From Musa acuminata AAA Group (Eukaryota > Streptophyta > Magnoliopsida > Zingiberales > Musaceae), in the NCBI RefSeq assembly GCF_036884655.1, contig NC_088347.1:13636001-13700000 (forward strand): DNA of 64,000 nucleotides, read 5' to 3'. Of the stretch, positions 43,222 to 55,271 are shown piece after piece; position 1 is the first letter of the stretch; each line of letters begins with the position of its first letter. The notes beneath the pieces are model-generated. The model saw nothing but the letters and a program-made list of their open reading frames with translations. It did no database searches and was not told the origin of the DNA. The position numbers were made by a program, and so were the translations under genes.

Positions 43222-45444
43222 TGTTGAATCTCGGATTTTGATGATGAAGTCAATTGTCATTTGTTATCTAATCTATGTGTTGAGATAAGTGTGCAGGATT
43301 AACTACGATAAGAGTAAGACAAGCAGCAGGTGTTGCGCCGGAGTCAAGATCATGATCACGTTGGGAGTTCGAGAGTTCGACGGAAGTTCGGACGGTCGTC
43401 GGAGGTTCAGAGAGAACAGATCCGAGAAGTCCAGAAGCTTGCCAAGCGAAGCTCGTCGGAACTCGCCAAGTGGATCGTCGCAAAGTCCAGGAGTATGCCG
43501 GATGTCCGCAGAAGGATCACCGAGGGTTATCGGTTGATCGACGGAAGTTAGCCGGAAACTCGCCGGAAGAAGCGATTGACGCATCGGAGCAAAGCTGCAG
43601 AAGTTGTCTTAGAGTTAATCGTAGTTAGCATGATGATTAAGCATGAAAATGGGAGGTGATCCCATTAGCTTAATCTTGGGGCAATTGGGCCCCTGAAAAG
43701 ATTCAAAGTGGGCCGAATGGAGTGAACCATTCGGACCCAGATTGCACCAGGAGGTGCAACCGCCCCAGCCAGGAGGTGCAACCGCCTGGGCTGTGGGGTT
43801 GGGAGGTGCAACCGCCCCAGCCAGGAGGTGCAACCGCCTGGGCTGTGGGGTTGGGAGGTGCAACCGCCCCAGCCAAGAGGTTGCACCGCCAGAGCTCAAG
43901 TTCCGAGCTCTGCCAGGCGATGCAACCACCGAGCTCAGTCTTCGAGCTCTGGCAGAGAGGTGCATCAGCCTGAGCTAAGTCTCGAGCTCTGCCAGGTGAT
44001 GCATTCACCAAGCTCAGTCTTCGAGCTCTGGCAGAGAGGTGCATCAGCCTGAGCTCAGTTTCGAGCTCTCCCAGGTGATGCAACCACCGAGCTCAGATTT
44101 CGAGCTCTGCCAGGTGATGCAACCACCAAGCTCAGTCTTCGAGCTCTGCCAGGTGATGCAACCATCGAGCTCAGTCTTCGAGCTCTAGCAGAGAAGAGCA
44201 ATCGGCTGAGCTCAGTCTTCGAGCTCTGCCAGGCGGTGCCACCTCTCCAGTTGAGAGGTGCAACCGCCTGATCCCAGAATTCTGGGATTTGATCGATTTG
44301 ATCGTTTTGAGCTCGAATTTTGAATTGGGTTGGGGCCTATAAATACCCCACCCATTCAGCACTGAAAAGAGACAGACCAATACCGAAATCTTGATCTTTT
44401 CTGTGATTCTAAGAGCTCAAAAGTGTTGTAAAGCCTTTAAGTCTCCTCCTTCTGTTCTTCAAGTTTTCAATTGTAAAGTGAGGAGAGAAAGGTCTATAAA
44501 GGTTGTCTCCTAAGCCTGTCAAAAGGAGAGAAATTGTAAGAGGGAAGTTTGGCCTTCGCCCATTGAAGGAAGGCACCTAGTTGACGTCGGCAACCTCATC
44601 GGTGGAGGAAGCCAAAAGTGGAGTAGGTCAAGGCTGACCTAACCACTCTAAATCTCTGGTTTGCGTTTATTTTCGAGCACTTTATCATTACTGCAAACCT
44701 CCCTCATCACTACTGCTCTCTGCGCTTTCACGAACAAATTCTAAGTGCTGTTCTTCCAAATCTGCATTCAGACGTAAATTCGTATTTTCATACATTACAG
44801 TTTACGTTTACGTTTGATTCTGCAGAACTGTTTTCCGTGCTTTTACGAACGAGCTTCTTTGCAGTTTACGCTTACATTTTAATCCTATTAATAACTGCAA
44901 TCTGTCCTCTATGATTTTACGAACGAGTTTCAACATTTAGACGCAAAACTGCATTCAGACGTAAATCGGTTTTCCTCGCTCAATCGTCAGATTTCAGTTC
45001 ACGTTTACGTCTTGATTTCAACTGCATACTGCCTTCTGCGAGTATACAAACGAGTTTCAAAGTTTAGACGTAAATCTGCGTTTAGACGTAAATCTGCGTT
45101 TAGACGTAAAACTACGTTTAGACGTAAATCTGCGTTTAGACGTAAAACTGCGTTTAGACGTAAAACTGCGTTTAGACGTAAAACTGCGTTTAGACGTAAA
45201 TCTGCGTTTAGACGTAAATCTGCGTTTAGACGTAAATCTGAGTTTAGACGCAAAACTGCGCTTAGACGCAAAACTGCGCTTAAACGCAATCAGCGCTTAG
45301 ACGCAAACTGCACCTAGATACAAACTGAGAATTTGCTTTTGCATCATAATAGTTTTTGAACGAACGCAGCTTTTGGTTTTTAAATTAATATAAGATTTCC
45401 GCTGCACTAATTCACCCCCCCCCTTAGTGCTCTCGATCCTAACA
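43222..45444 (+). mobile_element. solo-2: solo LTR (alpha type) inside N4
   Basis: 2,223 bp TGTTGAATCTCGG...TCCTAACA with TSD AATAC (43217-43221 / 45445-45449). Palindromic and GAGCTC-bounded modules at 43745-44260, TATAAATA at 44338-44345, tandem array at 45060-45318. Same subfamily as solo-1. No internal sequence. Confidence 0.95.
45060..45318 (+). repeat. 18 bp tandem array in solo-2
   Basis: Mostly exact 18-bp units TTTAGACGTAAATCTGCG and TTTAGACGTAAAACTGCG, more regular than the S1 and N1 arrays. Long ORFs on both strands here are artefacts of the period. Confidence 0.9.
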
Positions 45445-45449
45445 AATAC

Positions 45450-47197
45450 ATGATAGCTTTCTTGTGTAAGCTCACGATTCTTGCTTCCTATTGCAATGTG
45501 CAAGTTGCAAGTTTTTCTTCTTTTGCAATGTGCAAGTTTTCAAATTTTGCATCTTGAGCGAGCAATATTTCTCCCCCTTTGTCATTGTCAAAAAGAAGGA
45601 AAGATCATTTACATCAATTATGACAAAGGTAAGTATCAATCTCATTTGTGCTTCATTATATTTTCAAATTGAAACATGCACTATTTCAAAAACCTTATAT
45701 TTCATTCATGCACGATATTGAATAAATCAATCAACATTATGAGCATATCATACATGATACATCATTTTGGTAATAAATCATAGCATTTATCAATATTTTG
45801 ATTATGATACCAAGCATTCATTATTTAGATAATTTATGATGCACATTATACATATATCATCACAATAAAAAGTAATTGCATACATAATTTCAAATCATAA
45901 ATGTTTCAAATCATGATGGTATTAACTTGTCAAATTTCATCTGACCATTCATGATCATAACTTTTCATTTGTATGTATCAAAATAATATCAAGAGTATTT
46001 CATGCATAATTTTATATCACCACATAAGGAATATCAAGAAAAAGTAGTTGGGTGATGCGATAAACATTTCATAAATATAAGGAATATAAAAATCATATCA
46101 TGAAATATTAGAATATGTGAATACCAAAATGCATAATTTTTTGAAAAACCTACTCATAAATAATCAAAAAAAATCTTGGGAGATCGATAAATGAAAAAAA
46201 AATCTTGATTCATAATAAATCTTAATTTATAAATATCACGGAATCAAGATCACGATTTTGGATAAAACTCATTCAAATTCAAATCGTCCAAATCATCAAA
46301 ATCTTAATATTATTTTCAAGAGATTCAAAATGATATACATAGATTTATCATAAAGTAAATTAATTTTCAATCATCACATAAGGCATTTAAAGAATTTTTG
46401 AAACATAAGAGAATGATTAATTTAAGCATACAATGTTTCAATCAAATTCAAGTCATGAATAACAATACTTTCATATTGTGAGTATCAATTCATGAATACT
46501 AAAAGACATTATTTGGGATTCCAATTTTGCAAGATCAAGATTATGATTTAGATAAAACTCATTTAAATCAAATCGTTAACTTGAAATTCATAATCAAGTC
46601 ATCAAAATCAATTTCGAGATTCACAAAATTAGTAAAATAAATTCATTAATTTCAATAGGATAGAAAATTTATTTCCATTTCATACAATTAATTTCATGTG
46701 AGTGTATTCAAGTCTTTTGTGAAAACATGTATCATCATCGAAACATAAGTTTCGTCATGAAGCCGTTAAGACCAAACACATCATGATATGACATCTATCA
46801 TCAAAAGACTATCAAGAAATTCATACATAGATGTACATGCACTATGTCATCTTAATATGTCATAAAAAACGATTAGTCTAAAAACATGTTAATCTAAAAT
46901 GAGAGTTTCAAATCAACATTTACATCAAAAAAACTCATGTATGTCATAAAATCATCAAGATACACATGTCTGGATTAATCCTAAGCATTATCACATATCA
47001 TATAATTATCATTCCTAATGTTACATATATCATTCAACATTTCAAAACATAACATACAAGAACCTTAGCAATATACTTTTCATTATCAATTTTTTAATTT
47101 TTCAAAGATGCTAAAAAGAGAAACATTATATAATTTTTGAAAAATATTTTTTTTATTTTCTATTCCTACTATCTAAATTAAGCACTCATGAAAAACT
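45450..47197 (-). other. N4 non-coding region after solo-2
   Basis: No gene. PPT 1 equivalent at ~45570 (CTCCCCCTTTGTCATTG), then AT-rich sequence homologous to 14880-16355 in N2. Confidence 0.75.
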
Positions 47198-48142
47198 TCA
47201 AGTAATTTCAAAATAATTCAAGAGAGTTGAGTTACTTACCTTGTAGTCGAAGCCCATCAAAGCCCAATTCGTCGTTTTACCTTTGAAAGTTCTTGATTCA
47301 TCCTTGGGTGCCTTCCTTTTCTTTGGCCTCTTCCTCCGTTCAAGTTCATTGTTCATTTTAGATTTTTGTTTAATGAACTTATTAAGAGTTAGTGTTCGAA
47401 GTTCAAGTTCATCATTGTCCTCATCACTTGAGTCATCGCTCAAGTGGTATTCATTTGTCCGGAGTTCCAAATCCTTCCTATTCTTTGGAAGGTGGTTCAA
47501 GTGTTCATTGTGTTCATCATGTGCATTGTGCACCATTTTATATGTCATCAATGAGCCGATAAGTTCTTCAAGTGGAAAAATATTTAAATCTTTTGTTTCT
47601 TGTATTGCCGTAACTTTTGATTCCCAAACTTTAGAAAGTGATCGTAAAACTTTACTAACAAGTTCAAAATTCGAGAAACATTTGCCAAGAGTTTGTAAAC
47701 CATTGACGACATCCGTAAAACGGGTGTATATGTCAACAATGGTTTCGCTCGGCTTTATTTGAAAAAGCTTGAAATCATGCATTAAAATGTTAACTTTCGA
47801 GTCTTCGACTCTACTAGTTCCCTCGTGTGTGATTTCAAGTGTTCGTCAAATATCAAAAGTCGTTTCGCACGTAGAAATCCGATTGAACTCTTTTTTGTCT
47901 AAAGCGTAAAATAAGGCATTCATAGCCTTTGCGTTTAAAGAAAAATACTTCTTCTCCAAATCCGACCATTCGTTCATCGGTTTAGAGGGAAGTTGAAAAC
48001 CGTTTTCAACGATATTCCATAAATCCAAATTCATAGAAATCAAGAAAACTCTCATTCGAGTTTTCCAATAAGTGTAGTCCAATCCGTTAAACAACGGTGG
48101 ACGAACAACCGATAAGCCCTCTTGAAAGCCATGAAGAGCCAT
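47198..48142 (-). pseudogene. gag: N4 truncated Gag, one nonsense codon
   Basis: Same length and product as N2 gag: NGLDYTYWKTRMRVFL, LNAKAMNALF, PLEELIGSLMTYKMV, single PKNRKDLELRTNEYHLSDDS module, KR-rich stretch without knuckle, tail ...NYFEIT. One in-frame TGA at 47846-47848 replaces the Trp of the IWRTLEITHEG motif kept in N1, N2 and N5. The rest of the frame is open. The tail begins at AAGGTAAGTA as in N2. Recently coding, now probably inactive unless read through. Confidence 0.87.
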
Positions 48143-48178
48143 TTCTCTCGAGTGTAAATCCGAAATGAGAAATACCGA

Positions 48179-48190
48179 GCTCTGATACCA
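48179..48190 (-). other. N4 primer binding site
   Basis: GCTCTGATACCA on plus (TGGTATCAGAGC on minus), intact. Confidence 0.9.
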
Positions 48191-48192
48191 AT

Positions 48193-49716
48193 TGTTAGTA
48201 TCGGAGCGGCACTAAGAGGGGGGGGTGAATTAGTGCAGCGGATTAAAATGTTGGTTTCAACAAATCTTTCGTACGATAAAAATCGGAATCGGAAATGCTT
48301 AACTTGAAAGTGTATTCGCAAAGTTGTGCAGCAAAGGTAATGATGAAATAAAGCAAGTAAGAAGGTTTGCAGTAATGTAAATAGCAGTAATGAAATGCAA
48401 ACCAGAGATTACGCTATTTTTAAAGTGGTTCGGTCAATTGACCTACATCCACTTGCGAGGCCCCTCTTCGATGAGGCTCCCACCTTCCACTAGCAAATCT
48501 CTTGAAAGGGAAGGGTGAATACCCCTCTTACAGCTTTTTACAAGCGGTTCACTCTCTTACAGATTCTCAGCAAGAAAGAAGGAGGTGAACACTAGCAAAT
48601 TAAAAACAAGACTAACTAAGACTTTTCTAAAGCCTTTCTCTCAAACAATTGCTGCTAAAAAAGTTGTAATCTCAGCTGAGATTTGAGGGGTATTTCTAGG
48701 CCTCAAGAGGATTCAAATTTGGGCTCCAAATTTGAATTCTCTTGGAGTTCCCGATGCTGGCAGTGCCACCGCCTGTTAGTGGCGGTGACAAGCGGCGGTG
48801 CCACCGCCTACAATGTTTTCAGCCCACTAGTTGGGCTTCAATCTTGGCCCAAACTAGTCCGAACTCGAGCCCAATTGGCCCCTACTTGGGTTATAGGATT
48901 AATACCTAATCCTAACCCTAATTAACATGCTAACTACGAATTTAAAGACATTTTATAAGCTATTACAAAGTCCATAAGTCAAGACTTCTTCCGGTGAGCT
49001 TCCGGCGAACTTTCGACGGTCTTTCGATAAACTCTCGGAAACCATTCTGCGGACTCCCGGCAAGCTCTTAAACTTCACGATTTGATCTTGGCGAGTTCCA
49101 ATGAGCTTCTTCGGCAAGCTCCGATCTCTCTCGGCGAGCTCCGCGAACTTCCCACGAACCTTTCGGTGAGCTTCCAAAAAACGCTTCGGCAAGCTCCCTA
49201 CTCATTCTCGGCTAGTTCCGGCAGTATTCCCGACGAACCTTCGGACTTCCGTCGAACTCTCGAACTCCCAATGAATCCTTCACGCTTGACTCTGCACTTT
49301 GTTTCGCTTTATGTCTTTCTCATTATCATAGTTATTCCTGCACACACAAACTAAAACTCTACTCCGATCTAGACAATTATTACAACGCGAATCGACATTC
49401 CGTTGCCCGGCACGTCATTGGTTGGCGCTTCGTCTGATTCTTCAGCGCATCGTCCTCTCTTGCGACTTGTTGCCCAATCGGCGGTTGACCTCCGCAACCC
49501 CGATATCCTTGGTGCAATTCTGCTCTCCTTGGCCCGATGCCTGACGTCCGAAGCCTTCTGCCGTCCAATATCCTGACGTGATCTCCTCCAGCGCAACGTC
49601 AATTCCTCCTGCGTTAACTGTCTAATCCTGATCGAGTAGACCTGCATCACTCAAAATGCAGTTTAAATTATAAACACATATCAAGTGGTTTCATCATCAA
49701 AATACGAGATTCAACA
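48193..49716 (-). mobile_element. N4 5' LTR (beta type), altered TATA
   Basis: 1,524 bp. The TATA position reads TATTTCTA on plus (48691-48698), so TAGAAATA instead of TATAAATA in the promoter-bearing LTR. The palindromic block is short (48765-48810). Confidence 0.9.
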
Positions 49717-49721
49717 TGTTT

Positions 49722-50206
49722 AACATATTCTTGAATCTCTGGGGTGTTAAGTGTTGTAAAAGTTAGAAAGAGTCCTCCCCTCCCTCTCTTAGGTTTGTAA
49801 ATATCCAAGAAAGAGGAGTGAGGCTTATAAGGGTTATCTCCTAAACCCAAGAAAAGGAGAAAGCACTATAAAGAAGTGTTTGATCTTCACCTATTGAAGG
49901 AAGGCCTTCAGTGGACGCCGGTAACCTCAACAGAGGAGGAATCCGAAAGTGGATGTAGGTCACATCGACCGAACCACTCTAAATTCTGGTTTGCTTTCAT
50001 TTGTGTAATTTACATTATTGTAAACCTCCTTAATCTTCTTCATGCACTTTTACGAAAGCTTTTAAATTCAATTTCTCTCTAAAACGGATTGTATTGAAAT
50101 AATTTTCGTCCGAGTCGGTTTTAATCGAAACAAAGACTTATAAAATCGGAAAAGTTTTCCGCTGCACTAATTGACCCCCCTCTTAGTGCTGCTCTTGATC
50201 CTAACA
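49722..50206 (+). mobile_element. S2 3' LTR, segment 3
   Basis: Completes the LTR after N4 (AACATATTCTTGAATC...CCTAACA), followed by the S2 TSD CTTGA. Confidence 0.92.
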
Positions 50207-50211
50207 CTTGA

Positions 50212-51743
50212 CTTGTGCAAGATAGCAAATTTAGTATATTTTACATAATTTTGGAATATACAAGCTAGCAAATTTTACACATATGAAAGTTGTTAAAGTT
50301 TTACATCTTTTGAGATGAGCAAGTTTTTTGTTTCTCTTTATGATGTGCAAATTAGCAACTTTTTTTCTCCCCCTTTGTCATTATCAAAAAGAGGGGAATA
50401 ATAAAACAATGGTGTAATTCATTTCCTTTTATATCAATTTTTAAATTATGACAAAGATAAAGTGTCATTTAATAAAATAATAGTGCAATTCATTTCCTTT
50501 TATATCAATTTTTAAATTATGACAAAGATAAAGTGTCATTATGTAATATGTCATAATTGAGATAAACCTTGAATTCAGATTGAATTTAAGTCAAAGTAAT
50601 TTTAATCATGACTCACATCATATGCAATACATCTTATCATCATAATAAAATCATAAGTATTGCATGCATCATTTCAAATCATAAATATTTCACATCATGA
50701 TGGTATCAATTTGTCAAATTATATTACATCCTACCAAGTATGATCATAATTTCTCATTTGCATGCATCAACATAATATCATGAGTATTGCATAATTTCAT
50801 ATCATTACATAAAGGATAACAAGAAAAATTTGGTGATGAGATATACTTCATGAATACAAGGAATTATAAAAATCATATCATAAAAGATAAGATTAATGTA
50901 AATACCAAAAGACATAATTCATTTTAATAAATATTCTCTTTAGTGAATAGCAAAAAAATATATATAAGATCAAATGATATAATATCTTGATTCAAGAAAT
51001 CTCAACTTATAAATCTCAAAAAATCAATATAAAGCTCATTCAAATTCAAATCGTCAAATCAAAATCATTTTCAAGAGATTCATAAAAAAAGACATAAATA
51101 GATTCATTAATCTCTCTTTTTGAAAAATCGATAAGATAGAGAATAAGAAATTTTTTAAGGAGAAATCATTTCTCTTTTTACGTGTTTCAATTTATGCGAT
51201 TTACGTGTTTCAATATCACATGATTTTTCACATAAGCATACCTAATTTTTTATGCCAAATAAAAACATGCATCAATGTTTAAAACAAAAAAAAGTAACTT
51301 TCATTACGACAAAGATCAATAAGCCATAAATCATCAAGCATAATTTCAAAATAAAACTCATTAAGCATGATTATTATGTATTATTACTTTGGGCATGATA
51401 CCAAAACATGGTTTCAAGTTTTCAAGGTATAATATGCACAATTTTAAACTATAAACTCATTAAGCATGATGTCAAGCCTCTTAACGTTTTCATTAAAACA
51501 TCAAGCATGGTTTCATTGAACTTAATATTGAATGATTATTAAAGGTATCTAAACTTCTTTAGTTTCAATTTTGGTGATTGACTTTATATTAGCATGCCCA
51601 AAATTTTATTCTTATGCCAAAACCAAGCATCATATTTAAAATTGAAAACCAAAGACAAGATTCATCATAAAAATCATCAAGCCATACAAAAGTCATGCAT
51701 CATCATCGAAAAGCAATATGGAAATCATCAAGATACTCATTAT
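50212..51743 (-). other. N3 internal region, part 2 (non-coding)
   Basis: Array remainder, PPT 1 equivalent at ~50373 and AT-rich sequence. A ~70-bp direct duplication (TTCATTTCCTTTTATATCAA... near 50420 and 50490) is visible. Ends at TSD ATTAT where N5 enters. No gene. Confidence 0.7.
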
Positions 51744-54222
51744 TGTTGAATCTCGTATTTTGATGATGAAACTACTTGATATATGTTTATGATTAATCTG
51801 CGTTTTGAGTGACGCAGGATGCTTCGATCAGGATGAGACAATTAAAGCAGGAAAATCATATTGTGCCGAAGGAACATGTCAGAAGATTGGACGTCGGGCC
51901 GGTGGATCGGTCGGCGTATCGACAGAAGGCTTCGGGCCGTGGACTCGGGCATCGGGCCAAGAAGAGCGGGTATTGTGCCAAGGATATCGGAGTTGCGGAG
52001 TCAACTGGCCGATTGGGCAATAGGCTGCACGAGAGGACGATGCGCCGAAGAATCGGACGAAGCGTCGAGGGACCAATGACATGTCGGACAACTTGGTTAA
52101 TTGCTTAGGATTAATTGTCTCGATTGAAGTTTTGTTTTGTTGTGCAGGATTAACTATGATAACGATGAAGACATAAAGCGAAACAAAGTGTCGGAGTCAA
52201 GCGCGAAGGATTTGTTGCGAGTTCGAGAGTTCGACGGAAGTCCGAAGATTCGTTGGGAGTTCGCGGAGCTCGCCGAGAAAGATCGGAGCTTGCCGAAGAA
52301 GCTCGTTGGAACTCGCTAAGAACAAATCGTGAAGTCTAGGAGCTTGCCGGGAGTCCGCAGAATGGTTTCCGAGAGTTCATCGGAAGACCGCCGGAAGTTT
52401 GCCGGAAGCTCGCTAGAAGAAGTCTTGACTTGCGGACTTTGTAATAGCTTAGAAAATGTCTTTAAATTCATAGTTAGCACGTTAATTAGGGTTAGGATTA
52501 GGTGTTAATCTTATAACCCAAGTAGGGGCCAATTAGGCCCAAGTTCGGACTGGTTTGGACCAAGTTTGGAGCCAAACCAAGTGAGCTGGAATAGTGAAGA
52601 GGTGCCACCTCTCCAGCTTGGAGGTAGCACCGCCCAGGCTATGTCTTCCTGCGAGGTTGGGAGGTGCAACCGCCCCAGCCAGGAGGTGCAACCGCCTGGG
52701 CTGTGGGGTTGAGAGGTGCAACCGCCCCAGCCAGGAGGTGCAACCGCCAGGGTTGCAAGGCTGGGAGGTGCAACCGCTCCAGCCAAGAGGTTGCACCGCC
52801 AGAGCTCAAGTTCCGAGCTCTGCCAGGCGATGCAACCACCGAGCTCAGTCTTCGAGCTCTGGCAGAGTGGTGCATCAGCCTGAGCTCAGTCTCGAGCTTT
52901 GCCAGGTGATGCATTCACCAAGCTCAGTCTTCGAGCTCTGGCAGAATGGTGCATCAGCTTGAGCTCAGTTTGGAGCTCTGCCAAGTGATGCAACCACCAA
53001 GCTCAGATTTCGAGCTCTGCCAGGTGATGCAACCACCAAGCTCAGTCTTCGAGCTCTGCCAGGTGATGCAACCATCGAGCTCAGTCTTCGAGCTCTGGCA
53101 GAGAGAAGCAATCGGCAAAGCTCAGTCTTCGAGCTCTGCCAGGCGGTGCCACCTCTCCAGTCGAGAGGTGCAACCGCCTGATCCCAGAATTCTGGGATTT
53201 GATCGATTTGATCGTTTTGAGCTCGAATTTTGAATTGGGTTGGGGGCCTATAAATACCCCACCCATTCAGCACTGAAAAGATACAGACCTACACCGAAAT
53301 CTTGATCTTTTCTGTGATTCTAAGAGCTCAAAAGTGTTGTAAATCCTTTAAGTCTCCTCCTTCTGTTCTTCAAGTTTTCAGTTGTAAAGTGAGGAGAGAA
53401 AGGTCTGTAAAGGTTGTCTCCTGAGCCTGTCAAAAGGAGAGAAACTGTAAAAGGGCAGTTAGCCTTCGCCCATTGAAGGAAGGCACCTAGTTGACGTCGG
53501 CAACCTCGTCGGTGGAGGGAGCCAAAAGTGGAGTAGGTCAAGGCTGACCGAACCACTCTAAATCTCTGGTTTGCGTTTATTTTCGAGCACTTTATCATTA
53601 CTGCAAACCTCCTCCATTGCTACTGCTCTCTGCGCTTTCACGAACAAGTTCTAAGTGCTGTTCTTCCGAATCTGCATTCAGACGTAAATCGGCTTTCCTC
53701 GCTCAATCATCAGATTTCAGTTCACGTTTACGTCTTGATTTCAACTGCATACTGCCGTCTGCGAGTATACAAACAAGTTTCAAAGTTTAAGACGTAAATT
53801 TGAGTTTAGACGTAAATCTGCGTTTAGACGTAAAACTGCGTTTAGACGTAAATCTGCGTTTAGACGTAAATCTGCGTTTAGACGTAAATCTGCGTTTAGA
53901 CGTAAATCTGCGTTTAGACGTAAATCTGAGTTTAGACGTAAATCTGCGTTTAGACGTAAATCTGCGTTTAGACGTAAATCTGCGTTTAGACGTAAAACTG
54001 CGTTTAGACGTAAATCTGAGTTTAGACGTAAACTGCGCTTAGACGCAAAACTGCGCTTAGACGCAATCTGCGCTTAGACGCAAACTGCACTTAGATACAA
54101 ACTGAGAATTTGCTTTTGCATCATAATAGTTTCTTAACAAACGCAGCTTTTGGTTTTTAATCGCTGTAAGATTTCCGCTGCACTAATTCACCCCCCCCCT
54201 CTTAGTGCTCTCGATCCTAACA
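51744..54222 (+). mobile_element. N5 5' LTR (beta/alpha mosaic)
   Basis: 2,479 bp. The first ~840 bp match beta LTRs (N2, N4 in reverse), through ATTAGGGTTAGGATTAGG. From about 52590 the sequence is alpha type with GGTGCAACCGCC and GAGCTC modules (to 53180), TATAAATA at 53249-53256 and the 18-bp array. Confidence 0.93.
53784..54098 (+). repeat. 18 bp tandem array in N5 5' LTR
   Basis: Highly regular TTTAGACGTAAATCTGCG units; one unit longer than its 3' LTR partner. Confidence 0.92.
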
Positions 54223-54224
54223 AT

Positions 54225-54236
54225 TGGTATCAGAGC
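54225..54236 (+). other. N5 primer binding site
   Basis: TGGTATCAGAGC, intact, 2 nt past the LTR. Confidence 0.93.
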
Positions 54237-54272
54237 GGGGTATTTCTCATTTCGGATTTACACCCGAGAGAA

Positions 54273-55271
54273 ATGACTTTTCAAGAGGGCTGTTCGGTCT
54301 TTCGTCCACCGTTCTTTAACGGATTGGACTACACTTATTGGAAAACTCGAATGAGAGTTTTCTTAATTTCTCTAAATCTGGATTTATGGAATATCATTGA
54401 AAACGGTTTTCAACTTCCCTCCAAACCGATGAACGAATGGTCGGTTTTGGAGAAGAAGAATTTTTCTTTAAACGCAAAGGCTATGAATGCCTTATTTTGC
54501 GCATTGGACAAAAATGAGTTCAATCGGATTTCTACGTGTGAAACGGCTTTCGATATTTGGCGCACTCTTGAAATCACGCACGAGGGAACTAGTAGAGTCA
54601 AAGACTCGAAAGTTAATATTCTACTGCTTGATTTCGAGCTTTTTCATATGAAACCAAGCGAAACCGTTGTTGACATGTACACCCGTTTTACGGATGTCGT
54701 CAATGGTTTAAAATCACTTGGTAAAAGCTTTTCGGATTTTGAACTCGTTAACAAAGTTTTGCGCTCACTTTCTAAAACTTGGGATTCAAAAGTAACTGCT
54801 ATTCAAGAATCAAAAAACTTGAACCATTTTCCACTTGAAGAACTAATTGGTTCATTGATCACATATGAAATGACGTGCAATGCACGTGAAGAACTTGAGA
54901 ACCACCTTCCAAAGAACAGGAAGGATTTGGAACTCTGGACAAATGAATGCCACTTGAGCGATGACTCAAGTGATGAGGACAATGATGAACAAACCAACCT
55001 TCCAAAGAACAGGAAGGATTTGGGACATAGAACATTTGAAGACCACTCGAGCATAAGCTCAAGTGATGGTGAACTTAAAATGAAACGAAAATTAAAAAGC
55101 AAAAAGAATGGAACTACTTGCTTTAAACGCAAGAAGAAGAACAAAAATTGGGATGAATCGAGCTCCTCCGAAGAAGAGAAAGTCAACAAAAGCAAGGCGG
55201 CAAACTACGCCTTAACAGCCTACAATGATGAGGTAATCAAAATCCCCCTAATTTACTTCGAAATTACATGA
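54273..55271 (+). CDS. gag: N5 truncated Sirevirus-type Gag without zinc knuckle
   Basis: Intact 332-aa ORF. Start chosen at MTFQEGCSVF (36 nt after the PBS, same context as N1); an upstream in-frame ATG at 54150 lies in the LTR and is not favoured. Core: NGLDYTYWKTRMRVFL, LNAKAMNALFCALDKNEF, FPLEELIGSLITYEM. Two PKNRKD-type modules as in N1, a KR-rich stretch where the knuckle should be, a SSSSEEE patch, and the tail IPLIYFEIT. Compared with N1, the 12 tail codons differ mostly at synonymous positions, which suggests selection on the protein. Presumed structural Gag of a very young non-autonomous element. Confidence 0.88.
   Translation: MTFQEGCSVFRPPFFNGLDYTYWKTRMRVFLISLNLDLWNIIENGFQLPSKPMNEWSVLEKKNFSLNAKAMNALFCALDKNEFNRISTCETAFDIWRTLEITHEGTSRVKDSKVNILLLDFELFHMKPSETVVDMYTRFTDVVNGLKSLGKSFSDFELVNKVLRSLSKTWDSKVTAIQESKNLNHFPLEELIGSLITYEMTCNAREELENHLPKNRKDLELWTNECHLSDDSSDEDNDEQTNLPKNRKDLGHRTFEDHSSISSSDGELKMKRKLKSKKNGTTCFKRKKKNKNWDESSSSEEEKVNKSKAANYALTAYNDEVIKIPLIYFEIT

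Larger units (their letters stand above)
41175..49716 (-). mobile_element. N4: gag-only non-autonomous element (beta LTR), contains solo-2
   Basis: Minus-strand. 3' LTR 41175-42749, 5' LTR 48193-49716, TSD TGTTT on both sides (41170-41174 / 49717-49721). Internal organisation as N2. It is split by solo-2. Closely related to N2 in LTR and gag. Confidence 0.93.
28678..50206 (+). mobile_element. S2: decayed coding Sirevirus-like element with two insertions in its 3' LTR
   Basis: 5' LTR 28678-30071; gag and pol pseudogenes 30122-34726; PPT 35735-35747. The 3' LTR is in three pieces (35749-35922, 40447-41174, 49722-50206) separated by L1 and N4. The TSD CTTGA is perfect (28673-28677 / 50207-50211). 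The element without inserts is about 8.5 kb. Confidence 0.93.

Noticed and set aside
54150..54272. Upstream in-frame extension of N5 gag
   Set aside because: The ATG is inside the LTR and the extension crosses the PBS; N1 and N2 start at the equivalent of 54273.
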